From Alteromonas confluentis (GTDB taxonomy: Bacteria > Pseudomonadota > Gammaproteobacteria > Enterobacterales > Alteromonadaceae), in the NCBI RefSeq assembly GCF_001757105.1, contig NZ_MDHN01000004.1:62001-126000 (forward strand): a stretch of DNA of 64,000 nucleotides. Reading direction: 5' to 3'. A program made the translations under genes and the position numbers. Of this stretch, positions 8,079-17,184 are shown one piece after another (within the stretch, counting starts at the first letter, position 1; every line of letters starts with the position of its first letter). The notes under the pieces are model-generated. The model made no database searches, was not told where the DNA came from, and saw nothing but the letters and a program-made list of their open reading frames with translations.

Positions 8079-8639
8079 TCAGGCAGCAATCACGCTGGAT
8101 AACGCAGAGAAGGAGGGCTGAGCCTGAATATCTAGAGGCAGGTGCAATTCTCTGGCAATGTCACTCACACTGATAATACCGCGTATAACGTGCTCCTCAC
8201 GGTCGATCACCAAACAATGCTGCTGCCCATTATCTTTCAGCGTACAGATAATATCTTCAACGGTAGCGTATGCGAGCTGCTCATAGTCGAACGACTGCAA
8301 CATAGATTTAGGTTGCATGAAATCTGCGGCTGTCAATTCGCTGCGGGGAATTCCCTGAGCAACTTTCTGCATAATGCGCTGACTGGTCAAATCTGCCAAT
8401 GTAACAATACCGCTGAACTGGCCGGATTTATCCAACACAATTTTCATTTTCACGTGCGACTGCTTCATCAACTGCTCGAGGTCAGCCGCTTTAGCATCGT
8501 AATCAATGACCAGCGGCATATGTTGTTTAAAGTCGGTGAAAACGGCTTTTGCAGGCGACTGCAAGGTGAGTCTGTTTTGCACTTCAGGCCAGGCGAGTTT
8601 ATCCACAGATTCAGTTTTGTATAGAGGTAAAGTATGCAT
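8079..8639 (-). CDS. CBS-domain pair protein
   Basis: 186 residues with two CBS motifs (about residues 35-95 and 100-165), seen in the repeats MKIVLDKSGQFSGIVTLADL and CLVIDREEHVIRGIISVSDI. CBS pairs bind adenine nucleotides and act as energy sensors. No other domain is attached, so the partner is unknown. The start at 8639 has AAGGAA six bases upstream and is preferred to an ATG at 8675. Confidence 0.8.
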   Translation of the reverse strand: MHTLPLYKTESVDKLAWPEVQNRLTLQSPAKAVFTDFKQHMPLVIDYDAKAADLEQLMKQSHVKMKIVLDKSGQFSGIVTLADLTSQRIMQKVAQGIPRSELTAADFMQPKSMLQSFDYEQLAYATVEDIICTLKDNGQQHCLVIDREEHVIRGIISVSDIARELHLPLDIQAQPSFSALSSVIAA

Positions 8640-8699
8640 AGCTAATTCCTTAAATATCGAAGATTCTGGCTGCAACCAATTTGCAACCCGCAGTTGATA

Positions 8700-8999
8700 T
8701 CAGGAAAAGCGGGGCGGACCTCTGATCTCATTGTTACTGTAATAATCGGCAACGCCGTGACTGACTATTTCAGTATCAGAGAGAGAAATAAAACGCGGAA
8801 GCGCGATGTCGACAGGAGACAAGATGCCATCGCCGTTTTCGGACTCCGACTCAGCATCTGGTTGCTCGGCAACAACAAACAAATCGCCGCTGACAGCTGC
8901 AACCAAGGCTTCTGTTTTCGCGCCCGCAGCCACGCCTCTGCCATCTGACAATGCAGGCAACAAAGTAAGCAGACATAGAGCAATAACCCAGAAACGCAT
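8700..8999 (-). CDS. Small secreted protein of unknown function
   Basis: 99 residues. It begins with a signal peptide (MRFWVIALCLLTLLPALSDG) and continues as an acidic, low-complexity chain (AEQPDAESESENGDG). AAAGGAG just upstream of the ATG at 8999 decides the start. It diverges from the TonB receptor at 9276, and the three palindromes between them could control both. I do not recognise a family. Confidence 0.6.
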   Translation of the reverse strand: MRFWVIALCLLTLLPALSDGRGVAAGAKTEALVAAVSGDLFVVAEQPDAESESENGDGILSPVDIALPRFISLSDTEIVSHGVADYYSNNEIRGPPRFS

Positions 9000-9109
9000 G
9001 TGTTCTCCTTTGAGGCATATCAATTTTCTGCATGCCTCTTTAATAACATACGACGTTTTTCAGAATTTAAAACTACACTTTAACGCAGTATTCAAAGGGC
9101 TCGTCGACA

Positions 9110-9172
9110 GGGAAATATTCCACCGCAGCTAAAGATTGGGAAGTATTCCCACCCAAACCGGGAAAAGTTCCC
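9110..9172. promoter_or_regulatory. Three GGGAA-N3-TTCCC palindromic operator-like sites
   Basis: GGGAAATATTCCA (9110-9122), GGGAAGTATTCCC (9138-9150) and GGGAAAAGTTCCC (9160-9172) share the same palindromic frame. The last two repeat at 22 bp, two helical turns, and the first is 28 bp further off. They lie between the divergent small secreted protein and the TonB receptor, 104-166 bases before the receptor start. They look like binding sites for one dimeric regulator, which I cannot name. Confidence 0.7.
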
Positions 9173-9275
9173 ATAAGTTGATACCAAAGTACCACCTATC
9201 TTCAGACCATAAGTTAATTTTCTGTAAATGGCACTTGCCATACGATTTACATTATAATAATTGTGGAATAGCACT

Positions 9276-11690
9276 ATGACTCAGAGAACATTCAATAGAA
9301 GCCTTTTAGCACTTTCAGTGTGTGCGATACTTCCGGTAACCGTTGCTCATGCCAACAAAGTAAACTGGGAGGATCAGGAGCTTATTGAAGTGGTTGGTCA
9401 GACCCCGCTCTCCGGCTACGGTGTCGATAATTCTCAGGTTAACGCCTCTCTGAATGCCGACGATCTGAGTCTGGCGAATGCGAACTCACTGGCCCGCCTG
9501 CTCGACAGTGAATTACTGTCGGTGTCGATTAACGATGTTCAGAACAATCCCTTTCAACCCGATGTACAGTATCGTGGTTTTACGGCGTCACCACTCCTTG
9601 GCTTACCGCAAGGTTTGTCGGTTTATCTGAACGGTACGCGCTTTAACGAACCGTTTGGTGATACCGTAAACTGGGATCTGCTGCCCATGTCAGCATTTGA
9701 CAATGTGAGTCTGATAAGCGGCGCGAATCCCCTGTTTGGTCAGAACACGCTTGGCGGCGCGCTGTCTCTGCGAAGCAAAACCGGTTTCTCATTCACCGAA
9801 AACAAGCTCACCTTACAAGGGGGTAGTTTTGGTGAGAAAGGCGCTACGTTGGAAAGTGGCGGCAATAATGGAGAGTGGGGTTACTATGTAAATGCCAGTC
9901 TTTATGAAGAAGACGGCTGGCGCGACTTTTCGCCTACCGAAGTCAAACAGCTTTTTGGTACGCTTTCGCGGAAAACTGACGACTCATCCACGCAACTGAC
10001 GCTGGCACTGGCCGACAACGATCTTATCGGCAACGGTGCTATACCAGTAGACCTCATTCCTCACGAGGGCCGCGATGCCATCTATACCCGACCAGACCAA
10101 ACGCTGACCAACCTCATTTTTGTGAGCCTGGCTCAGGAGTGGGAACTGAATGACAACCTCCAGCTGGCAGTTAACCTTTATTATCGCGAGAACGAAATAG
10201 AAACCTACAACGGTGACGACAGCGATTACGAAGAATGTGATGTTGGCTTTGGTGAAACTCTCTGTGAAGAGGGTGAAGAAGATGACGATGACGACGATGA
10301 TGATTTTGATGGTGATGATGAAGTCATTGTCGATGACGACGATGATGATGACGACGGCGATGCAGATGATATTCCAGTGCAGTTTGTCGGCTACTTACCC
10401 AACACGGCGTTAGAAGACATTTCTGATATAGACCCAGACGAGCTGGACGGCACCGCCAACACTTCACTGACTAAAAACCGCAGCTATGGTGCGAGCTTTG
10501 AGTTACATGGTAAAGCACAGCGCATGCATACTCACAACTGGGTATTTGGTGGCGGTATCGACAGAGCGAATATCGACTTCAACAGTGCGACTGAGTTTGC
10601 GATTCTGGACAACGACACAGCAGAAGACACCCGCGGCGTGACCGGTGTGGGCTTATTCGATGCGGGTTCAGAGGTTTTCCTTCGAACTGACGTAACGCAC
10701 TACCACTTGTTATTAAGCGATTCAGTACAACTGTCTGAGAATTGGCAGGTTTGGGCTTCTGGCCGCTTTAATCGCTCTGAAATAAAAATGATGGATCAAA
10801 TTGAAACCGGTGAAGGGTCGCTGAACGGCGATCACACATTCAACCGTTTCAACCCTGCCGTTGGGGCACAGTACCAACGTGACGCATTAACGGTTTCAGC
10901 AAGTTATAGCCAATCGTCGCGGACACCAAGCCCAGCAGAACTGTCTTGTGCCGATGAAGATGATCCGTGCAAACTACCTAACGGTTTCGTGGCCGATCCT
11001 CCTCTTGAGCAGGTTGTTACCGACACCCTGGAGCTACGCGCTTCCTGGATCAAAGATAATCTGGAGTTAGCCGGTGCGATTTTCCACAGCAACTCTAAAG
11101 ATGACATCATCTTCCAACAAGCCGGCGACCGTCCGTCTGTGGGTTACTTTGTGAACGTGGACAAAACCCGCCGTCAGGGTGCAGAATTTGCGGCTCGCTA
11201 TAACTTTGACACCCTTTCTGTAGGTGCCAGTGCCAGCTTCTTAGATGCTACGTTCCAATCTGACTACACCGCTTTCAGCCCGCAAAATCCGCTGGGTGGT
11301 AACCGTCAGGTTCAAGCGGGTGACACCATTCCAGGACAGCCAGACATGCAACTTGGACTGGACTTCGATTGGCAGGTGATGAATAACCTGCTGCTTGATA
11401 TGTCAGTAAGCTATACCGGCGGGCAGTACTTCCGTGGCGACGAAGCCAACGAAAACCGCCAGCTTGGCGGCTACACGGTTGTTGATGTATCTGCGACCTG
11501 GCAGCTTACCGAAGCCTTAAAACTCGGTTTGCGTGTCGACAACTTGCTCGACAAAGAGTACGAGACCTTCGGTACCTATGGCGAGGCCGACGAGGTACTG
11601 GAAGGTATTTACGACGATATCGAATCTACTGAGTTTGTAGGCGTTGGTGCACCGCGCAGCATCTCTGCATTTGTCAGCCTGGTATTCTGA
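9276..11690 (+). CDS. TonB-dependent outer membrane receptor with poly-aspartate loop
   Basis: 804 residues. A signal peptide ends near AHA; the plug domain (about 40-170) holds LNGTRFNEPFGDTVNWDLLP, and a 22-strand-type barrel ends in the aromatic signature LVF. Residues about 332-365 form an extremely acidic stretch with two runs of eight Asp (nt about 10270-10370), just after two cysteines eight residues apart (CDVGFGETLC). By position this is an extracellular loop, and it could bind a cation. The substrate is unknown. The start at ATG 9276 fits the signal peptide; a TTG at 9261 is less likely. Confidence 0.88.
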   Translation: MTQRTFNRSLLALSVCAILPVTVAHANKVNWEDQELIEVVGQTPLSGYGVDNSQVNASLNADDLSLANANSLARLLDSELLSVSINDVQNNPFQPDVQYRGFTASPLLGLPQGLSVYLNGTRFNEPFGDTVNWDLLPMSAFDNVSLISGANPLFGQNTLGGALSLRSKTGFSFTENKLTLQGGSFGEKGATLESGGNNGEWGYYVNASLYEEDGWRDFSPTEVKQLFGTLSRKTDDSSTQLTLALADNDLIGNGAIPVDLIPHEGRDAIYTRPDQTLTNLIFVSLAQEWELNDNLQLAVNLYYRENEIETYNGDDSDYEECDVGFGETLCEEGEEDDDDDDDDFDGDDEVIVDDDDDDDDGDADDIPVQFVGYLPNTALEDISDIDPDELDGTANTSLTKNRSYGASFELHGKAQRMHTHNWVFGGGIDRANIDFNSATEFAILDNDTAEDTRGVTGVGLFDAGSEVFLRTDVTHYHLLLSDSVQLSENWQVWASGRFNRSEIKMMDQIETGEGSLNGDHTFNRFNPAVGAQYQRDALTVSASYSQSSRTPSPAELSCADEDDPCKLPNGFVADPPLEQVVTDTLELRASWIKDNLELAGAIFHSNSKDDIIFQQAGDRPSVGYFVNVDKTRRQGAEFAARYNFDTLSVGASASFLDATFQSDYTAFSPQNPLGGNRQVQAGDTIPGQPDMQLGLDFDWQVMNNLLLDMSVSYTGGQYFRGDEANENRQLGGYTVVDVSATWQLTEALKLGLRVDNLLDKEYETFGTYGEADEVLEGIYDDIESTEFVGVGAPRSISAFVSLVF

Positions 11691-11705
11691 TTTAAGCTCA
11701 CTGAA

Positions 11706-11733
11706 GCTGGTCATTCCCTATGACCGGCTTTTT
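11706..11733 (+). terminator. Terminator after the TonB receptor gene
   Basis: GCTGGTCAT, loop TCCCT, ATGACCGGC, then TTTTT, starting 16 bases past the stop codon. One G-T pair in the stem. Confidence 0.8.
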
Positions 11734-11842
11734 CCTATCACCTCAAAGCACCCTTCGATACCGGCGCTAATCCACATGTTGCCGTTTTCTCCGCTAGCAC
11801 GACCTGCTAAAGTACAGTTTTTAGCATCAAAAAAACGCGTTT

Positions 11843-12733
11843 ATGGAAAACCCTTTGTTTAAATCTGCCCTGCTTTCTGTGGCGACAGCGTTGTTTCTAA
11901 CCGCCTGTGCCAGTACGCCAACGCCCAAGGGCGCAGTGAAAATTACAGAAACTACGTCTTACTCTGATATCGATGCGAAAGTGGATGCCTTTAACCGCAA
12001 ATACGGCCCCGAGAATGTGCTGATTGTGTCAGATATCGACAATACCCTGCTCACCAGTGCGACTGATTTAGGTGGCGACATCTGGTACCAGTGGCAGCGT
12101 GGCAAACTCGACATCCAGCCCACAGACCAGCAAAAAGTGTCCTGTCTGTTTGAAGACACGATTGGGTTGCTTTATGAGCTCAACCCCATGCGATTAACCG
12201 ATCCCCTGGTACCGGAAATGGTCGCAACCTGGCAGATGAACGGTAATACGGTAATGGCGCTCACTTCCCGCGATCCTCGCTATCGTGCCGCCACCGAGCG
12301 GGAACTGGAGAGTAACGGTATTGATATGACCAAATCGCCGCTTACCACCGAAGATGGCGCACTGCCCGAATACCGCGAGCAACTGGAGCGTGAACTGACT
12401 TACAGCCAGGGCGTGATGATGACAACCGGCATGAATAAAGGCGACATGCTGCATTGGGTCCTGAAGCAGACTAATCGTCACTTCGATGCAGTAGTGTTTA
12501 TCGATGACTCTGAAAGGAATATCGACAACATGTATGCCGCCTGGAAAGACAGCGGCACCGACATGCAAATCTTCTACTATACCCACGTAGAAGAGGCCCG
12601 GATTGCCGCCTTCGGTAGCGTTCTCACCCAGCAGCAAGCCGACAAAATGGCTGCAGACTACGAAATCCTCAACAGTACACTGCTAAGAGTATTTCCGGCA
12701 CGTCCCACTCAGCATTGTCTGACGGTAAACTGA
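11843..12733 (+). CDS. DUF2608-type HAD-fold lipoprotein
   Basis: 296 residues. The lipobox LTAC near residue 22 marks a lipoprotein. The HAD motif I is VSDIDNTLL (DxDxT), motif II is ALTSRD, and late acidic residues lie in FIDDSERN, so the phosphatase core looks intact. Members are uncharacterised, with periplasmic phosphatase activity likely. Its stop overlaps the arfB start (TGATG), so the two are co-translated. No clear ribosome site is visible before ATG 11843. Confidence 0.75.
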   Translation: MENPLFKSALLSVATALFLTACASTPTPKGAVKITETTSYSDIDAKVDAFNRKYGPENVLIVSDIDNTLLTSATDLGGDIWYQWQRGKLDIQPTDQQKVSCLFEDTIGLLYELNPMRLTDPLVPEMVATWQMNGNTVMALTSRDPRYRAATERELESNGIDMTKSPLTTEDGALPEYREQLERELTYSQGVMMTTGMNKGDMLHWVLKQTNRHFDAVVFIDDSERNIDNMYAAWKDSGTDMQIFYYTHVEEARIAAFGSVLTQQQADKMAADYEILNSTLLRVFPARPTQHCLTVN

Positions 12734-13152
12734 TGACGACGTTATTTATTACCCCCACCCTGCGCATTGATGACAGCGAAATTGATATGAGTGCTATTCG
12801 TGCCCAGGGGGCTGGCGGTCAGAACGTGAATAAAGTGAGCAGCGCAATTCATCTGCGCTTCGACGTGGCCGCCTCTTCGTTACCTGAGCACATTAAAGCG
12901 CGCCTGCTAGCTAAAGCTGACACACGGCTCACTGCAGAAGGCGTGTTTGTGCTGAAAGCACAGAATTACCGCACTCAGGAGCAGAACCGTCAGGACGCCA
13001 TCGACCGACTTTCACTATGGATTGGCGAAACCACCAAAGTACAGAAAACCCGCCGCCCGACGCGTGTAAGTAAAGGCGTACAGAAACGTCGTGCGGAAGC
13101 AAAGAAACAGCAGAGCCAGCGCAAGGATATGCGTAAGAAGGTGGATTACTAG
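12733..13152 (+). CDS. arfB: Peptidyl-tRNA hydrolase ArfB, ribosome rescue
   Basis: 139 residues. It carries the GGQ motif of release factors (RAQGAGGQNVNKVSSAIHLRF) and the long basic C-terminal tail (QKTRRPTRVSKGVQKRRAEAKK and following) that enters the empty mRNA channel. It frees ribosomes stalled without a stop codon by hydrolysing peptidyl-tRNA. The start at 12733 overlaps the preceding stop and is preferred to an ATG at 12715. Confidence 0.93.
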   Translation: MTTLFITPTLRIDDSEIDMSAIRAQGAGGQNVNKVSSAIHLRFDVAASSLPEHIKARLLAKADTRLTAEGVFVLKAQNYRTQEQNRQDAIDRLSLWIGETTKVQKTRRPTRVSKGVQKRRAEAKKQQSQRKDMRKKVDY

Positions 13153-13226
13153 CCCGTCATCTAAAGTTCGAAAAGTGAGACAGATGATTACGGATGGCTC
13201 ATTGCTGATTACTTATTGCAAATACT

Positions 13227-14099
13227 TCATTGCAAATAGCTTTGCGCCGAAGTAACCACATGCTCCCTTAACGCTTTCAGTTGCGGGCTTTCTGATTGCC
13301 AGTAATGCCAGTACAGGTGAATATCCATATACTTGCCAGGAAACAAATCGACCAGCTCACCGGTGTTGATGGCATCCTCAATCTGAAGATCCGGCAACAT
13401 GCCGTACCCCATTCCCGCTAACATGGCCTGGCGAAAGCCTTCGGACGACGGACACCAATGAATATATTCTGGCTCATCATCCGCGTATTCACGCATAAAA
13501 TCGTGTTGGGTTCTGTCGTTGTGGTCGAACACCAGACAAGGGGCACGGAATAGGTCAGCGGTTTCTGTGATGCCGTGAGCCGACAGAAAGCCAGGACTCG
13601 CCACGGCGCGGTAACGAAGCGCACCAAGATAAACGGATTTACCACCATTAACGGTTTCATCGCTGCTGCAAATACACACCATCACTTCACCCTGTTTCAT
13701 TCTTTTCAGGCTCACAGACTGATCTTCTACCAGAAAATCGAAACTGAATTTCTGCTCAGGTAACGTCAACGCCCGGGGTAACCAGGTGGCCAAGGAATCT
13801 GCATTCACCGCCATGCGAACGGCAAGAATATTTTTCTCGGCGTCTTCATCGCCCGACTGCATACCCAACGCAGCCTCAAGCTGAATAACCTGTTGCAGAT
13901 GGGTGAGTAGTCGGCTCCCTGCCGGTGTAGCCACTGGCGGTTGAGAGCGCACCAGCACAGGTTCACCGATTTGCTGCTCCAGTTGGCGAATACGGCGACT
14001 CACCGCAGACTGGGTAATAAACAGCTTTTGCGCCGCCCGTTCAAAGCCCCGGTTGGCAATAACGGCTTCCAGTGCCCGGAGTAATTGATAATCAAACAT
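13227..14099 (-). CDS. argP: LysR-type regulator of the ArgP family
   Basis: 290 residues. An N-terminal winged helix-turn-helix (FDYQLLRALEAVIANRGFERAAQKLFITQSAVSRRI, residues about 2-37) is followed by a periplasmic-binding-like effector domain. The sequence and its divergent neighbour, a LysE/ArgO exporter, fit ArgP, which senses lysine and arginine and switches on argO. The ATG at 14099 matches the family length; the frame extends upstream without similarity. Confidence 0.88.
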   Translation of the reverse strand: MFDYQLLRALEAVIANRGFERAAQKLFITQSAVSRRIRQLEQQIGEPVLVRSQPPVATPAGSRLLTHLQQVIQLEAALGMQSGDEDAEKNILAVRMAVNADSLATWLPRALTLPEQKFSFDFLVEDQSVSLKRMKQGEVMVCICSSDETVNGGKSVYLGALRYRAVASPGFLSAHGITETADLFRAPCLVFDHNDRTQHDFMREYADDEPEYIHWCPSSEGFRQAMLAGMGYGMLPDLQIEDAINTGELVDLFPGKYMDIHLYWHYWQSESPQLKALREHVVTSAQSYLQ

Positions 14100-14204
14100 G
14101 ATTTTTACGCATGATAGAGTAGGTTTATTCATTAGAATCATAAACCATTTATCTTTATTCTGCGCACTGTTTGAAAACCCATGAGCAATGTAAGAGGAAA
14201 TAGC
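14100..14204. promoter_or_regulatory. Divergent argP/argO control region
   Basis: About 100 AT-rich bases separate the start codons of the regulator and the exporter. By the known argO arrangement this should hold the ArgP site and both promoters; I cannot point to the exact operator. Confidence 0.5.
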
Positions 14205-14807
14205 GTGGAATCGTTGATCACCGGAATTTTGATGGGGCTTAGCCTGATTGTCGCCATTGGTTCTCAGAACATCTGGGTACTGAGTCAAAGCATGGTGAAC
14301 CCTCATCGCGTAACCATCGCACTCACCTGTATTCTATGCGATGTATTACTTATCATTACCGGTGTGTTTGCTGCGGTAAAAATTCAGGCTTTTTTACCGG
14401 CGTTGTTACCTTTTCTTATGTGGGGCGGCGTAGCGCTGTTGCTTTGGCTGGCAGCTCAAGCCCTCACTCGGGCATGGAAAGGAAACGGTGGGTTGCAGGT
14501 GGCACCACAACAAGCTTTGTCTGCACGTAAAACCTGTCTGGTGGCATTGGGGATCAGCTTACTCAACCCTCACGTGTATCTTGATACCGTGGTACTGCTG
14601 GGGAATATTGGAAGTTTACAGCCACAACCTGAAATTTTTGCCGCAGGCGCGATTGTCGCTTCTATTTTCTGGTTCAGCAGCCTGGTGTGGTTGGCGCCGA
14701 AATTGAAAGTCTGGTTAAGCTCACCATTGCGGTGGCGTATTTTCGATGGAACCGTGGCTGTTGTCCTCATTGTTATTGCCGTTAAGCTTGCCAGCATAGA
14801 GGTTTAA
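14205..14807 (+). CDS. argO: LysE/ArgO-family amino acid exporter
   Basis: 200 residues from GTG 14205, which has GAGGAA six bases upstream (an ATG at 14181 lacks this). The LysE-type start (GILMGLSLIVAIGSQNIWVL) and LNPHVYLDTVVLLG motif are clear, with about six membrane helices. It exports arginine or lysine when these are in excess. Paired with argP. Confidence 0.88.
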   Translation: MESLITGILMGLSLIVAIGSQNIWVLSQSMVNPHRVTIALTCILCDVLLIITGVFAAVKIQAFLPALLPFLMWGGVALLLWLAAQALTRAWKGNGGLQVAPQQALSARKTCLVALGISLLNPHVYLDTVVLLGNIGSLQPQPEIFAAGAIVASIFWFSSLVWLAPKLKVWLSSPLRWRIFDGTVAVVLIVIAVKLASIEV

Positions 14808-14827
14808 CAGCCACGTCTTTGTATGGC

Positions 14828-15316
14828 TTAGTGTTTCTTAATTTTTTCCAGATAGCCCATGGCAAACGCAGAAACCACAAACGTGATATGAATAAACAGA
14901 TACCACATGATTTTCTCATTTTCGATGGTCTGGGCATTCATGAAAACTTTCAGCAGATGAATAGATGAAATCGCCACAATGGATGCGGCGACTTTATTTT
15001 TGAGCGAGCCCGTATCCAGCGTGCCTAACCAACCTAGCTTGTCGCTGCTCTCGTCGAGATCGATTTTAGAAACGAAATTCTCGTAACCTGAAAACATCAC
15101 CATGACCACAAGCCCGCCCACCAGCGACACATCGACCAGTGTCAGCGCCAGTAGAATCAAATCAACTTCCGGTACTGAGAAAATGATGGGCACTATATGG
15201 ATCAGTTCCTGAAAGAACTTCACCGTTAACAAAATTAGAAGCAGGCTGAGCCCCAGATAAATAGGTGCCATCAGCCAGCGCGATGCATAAAGCAACTTTT
15301 CGAACAATCTTTCCAT
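14828..15316 (-). CDS. yqhA: UPF0114 (YqhA) family membrane protein
   Basis: 162 residues with four hydrophobic segments and the family signatures [26 protein letters not shown] and [23 protein letters not shown]. Inner membrane location; function unknown. It lies 24 bases upstream of nothing obvious on its strand and converges with argO. Confidence 0.85.
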   Translation of the reverse strand: MERLFEKLLYASRWLMAPIYLGLSLLLILLTVKFFQELIHIVPIIFSVPEVDLILLALTLVDVSLVGGLVVMVMFSGYENFVSKIDLDESSDKLGWLGTLDTGSLKNKVAASIVAISSIHLLKVFMNAQTIENEKIMWYLFIHITFVVSAFAMGYLEKIKKH

Positions 15317-15339
15317 TTTCTATTTAAATTCCAAAATAA

Positions 15340-15684
15340 CTATCGACTACTTTCATTAAGCCGCCTGACCATCTCGTCATCCAGCTTGAGCATGCGGGCA
15401 AGTTCTTGCAAGTATACGGTTTCCATATGATTTTTTTCATCAATCACTAAGCATGAAGCCAAATAAATTTCTGAAGCCTCAGCAGGTGTCGAAGCCAGTG
15501 CCGCCACTTCTGAAGGATCTAACGGCTTGTTGATTTCTCTTTCCAGAAACTGCTTTTCATCGCTGCCGATGGCTGAGTTAGCCAATGCCTCATGAATATG
15601 CTTCATTTCAGTTTCATCAATATGACCGTCGGCTTTCGCCGCGGCAATCATCGCTTTAACACCATTTAAGTGCGCAAATTCGAT
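15340..15684 (-). pseudogene. Remnant of a DUF533 (YebE-like, TerB-fold) gene
   Basis: An open frame of about 114 codons runs from a TGA at 15685-15687 to 15340. It contains the C-terminal TerB-like half of DUF533 proteins (MIAAAKADGHIDETEM, then the EIYLASCLVID region). Full members have about 200-240 residues, with a glycine-rich membrane-associated N-terminus missing here. The only ATG (15651) has no ribosome site, and the ndh terminator lies just upstream. I read it as a truncated relic, though a short expressed form is possible. Confidence 0.65.
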
Positions 15685-15696
15685 TCAGCCTTCATA

Positions 15697-15730
15697 AATA
15701 AAAAAAGAGAGCCAGAAGCCCTGACTCTCT
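15697..15730 (-). terminator. Terminator of ndh
   Basis: On the minus strand: AGAGAGTCAG, loop, CTGGCTCTCT with one mismatch, then a T-run. It lies about 30 bases after the ndh stop. Confidence 0.8.
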
Positions 15731-15758
15731 AACCCATTACGTTGGCTTTTATACGGTG

Positions 15759-17051
15759 CTAGTGCAGCTTGAGTTTATGACCCACAATATTGCCCACCTT
15801 GCGACTCATCAATGTCATGGTGCCTTTAAACCAACCATGTACGGCAAACTGGTGCATGTTATACAGTGAAATATAAACCAGACGCGCCAGTCGCCCTTCA
15901 ATGAACATGCTGGAGTTAGACAATGCGCCCATCAGGCTGCCGACAGTGCTGTATTTACTCAGATGCACCAGCGAGCCATAGTCTTTGTATTCATATTCTT
16001 TCAAAGGCTTGTCGCGGAACATAGCAATGATGTTCTCACCGGCAGTGGTGGCCATTTGGTGTGCGGACTGCGCACGAGGCGGTACCCAGTTGCCGTTTTT
16101 CTGTTTGAAGCCACAGCAGTCACCGATGGCAAAAATGTGGTTATCAATGGTGCTTTGCAGATACTCGTTCACCAAAATCTGATTGGCACGGTTAGTTTCA
16201 AAAATGCCCATATCCACCAGGAAATCCGGTGCTTTCACACCTGCTGACCACACCATTAAGTCAGCATCAATTTCCTGACCGTCTTTGGTTTTAAAGCCTT
16301 TTTCTGTGGCTTCAGACACCATAGCGCCTTCAAGTACTTCTACACCCAGTTTTAACAGCGCATTCTTAGCTGATGCAGCTATTTTTTCAGGTAGTGCGGG
16401 CAGAATACGAGGGCCAGCTTCAATGATGGACACCTTTAAACGCTTGGCAGACATTTCCGGCATACCGTACGCCCGGGCGAGGTTGGCTATATGGTGAAGT
16501 TGTGCCGCCAGTTCGGTCCCCGTAGCACCACCGCCAACAATGGCAACGTGAAGCATATCCTGCGCGGTACAAGATTGATTGATGCGTAGTAGCTGATTCA
16601 GTAACGCCCGATGGAAACGTTCAGCACCGGCCAAAGAGTCGAGTTTATAGCAATATTCGGCCACGCCGGGGGTACCAAAATCGTTGCAAACACTGCCCAG
16701 GGCCATTATCAGGTAATCATAGTCGATAGTACGCTCTGGCAAGATTTCTTTGCCGTCGCGGTCGTTAAGGGGGTCGAGAATTATCTGCTTTTTATCTTTA
16801 TCCAGTTGGCGCATATTGCCCAACTGGAACTGGTATTTATGGCGCACGGCGTGCATGCGGTAATCCACACCGTCGGAGTTTTTATCAATAACCCCGGCCG
16901 CCACTTCGTGAAGTAAAGGTTTCCACACGTGTGTCTGGCTACGATCAACCAGAATAACTTCTGCCTCACCTTTGCGGCCCAGCTTGTGACTCAGATGTGT
17001 CACTAATTCGAGACCTCCAGCACCACCGCCAACAACGACGATCTTTTTCAT
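15759..17051 (-). CDS. ndh: Type II NADH dehydrogenase
   Basis: 430 residues. An N-terminal FAD-binding Rossmann motif (VVVGGGAGGLELV, residues 4-16), a second nucleotide-binding site (VAIVGGGATGTELAAQL, about 170-190), and the late FAIGDCCGF FAD motif. It oxidises NADH and reduces quinone at the inner face of the membrane without pumping protons. GAGGAAACATC before the ATG is a good ribosome site. Confidence 0.95.
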   Translation of the reverse strand: MKKIVVVGGGAGGLELVTHLSHKLGRKGEAEVILVDRSQTHVWKPLLHEVAAGVIDKNSDGVDYRMHAVRHKYQFQLGNMRQLDKDKKQIILDPLNDRDGKEILPERTIDYDYLIMALGSVCNDFGTPGVAEYCYKLDSLAGAERFHRALLNQLLRINQSCTAQDMLHVAIVGGGATGTELAAQLHHIANLARAYGMPEMSAKRLKVSIIEAGPRILPALPEKIAASAKNALLKLGVEVLEGAMVSEATEKGFKTKDGQEIDADLMVWSAGVKAPDFLVDMGIFETNRANQILVNEYLQSTIDNHIFAIGDCCGFKQKNGNWVPPRAQSAHQMATTAGENIIAMFRDKPLKEYEYKDYGSLVHLSKYSTVGSLMGALSNSSMFIEGRLARLVYISLYNMHQFAVHGWFKGTMTLMSRKVGNIVGHKLKLH

Positions 17052-17184
17052 GATGTTTCCTCAATACAATTTTTCCAGCTATTGAATGTCTTGAAAACGG
17101 TGTCATCCAATAGCTCGAAAAACTGCGTGTGGTGCTGAAACGCCCGCTGCACGTCTGGCGCGCGGATGAGGTGGGAGTTCAGCA

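Noticed and set aside
10270..10375. Tandem GAT/GAC pattern as a CRISPR or satellite repeat
   Set aside because: There is no fixed unit or spacer; it is codon-level repetition encoding Asp runs.
10213..10413. Methionine/threonine-rich frame inside the TonB receptor
   Set aside because: It is only the +1 reading of the GAT/GAC aspartate codons; the receptor frame is continuous.
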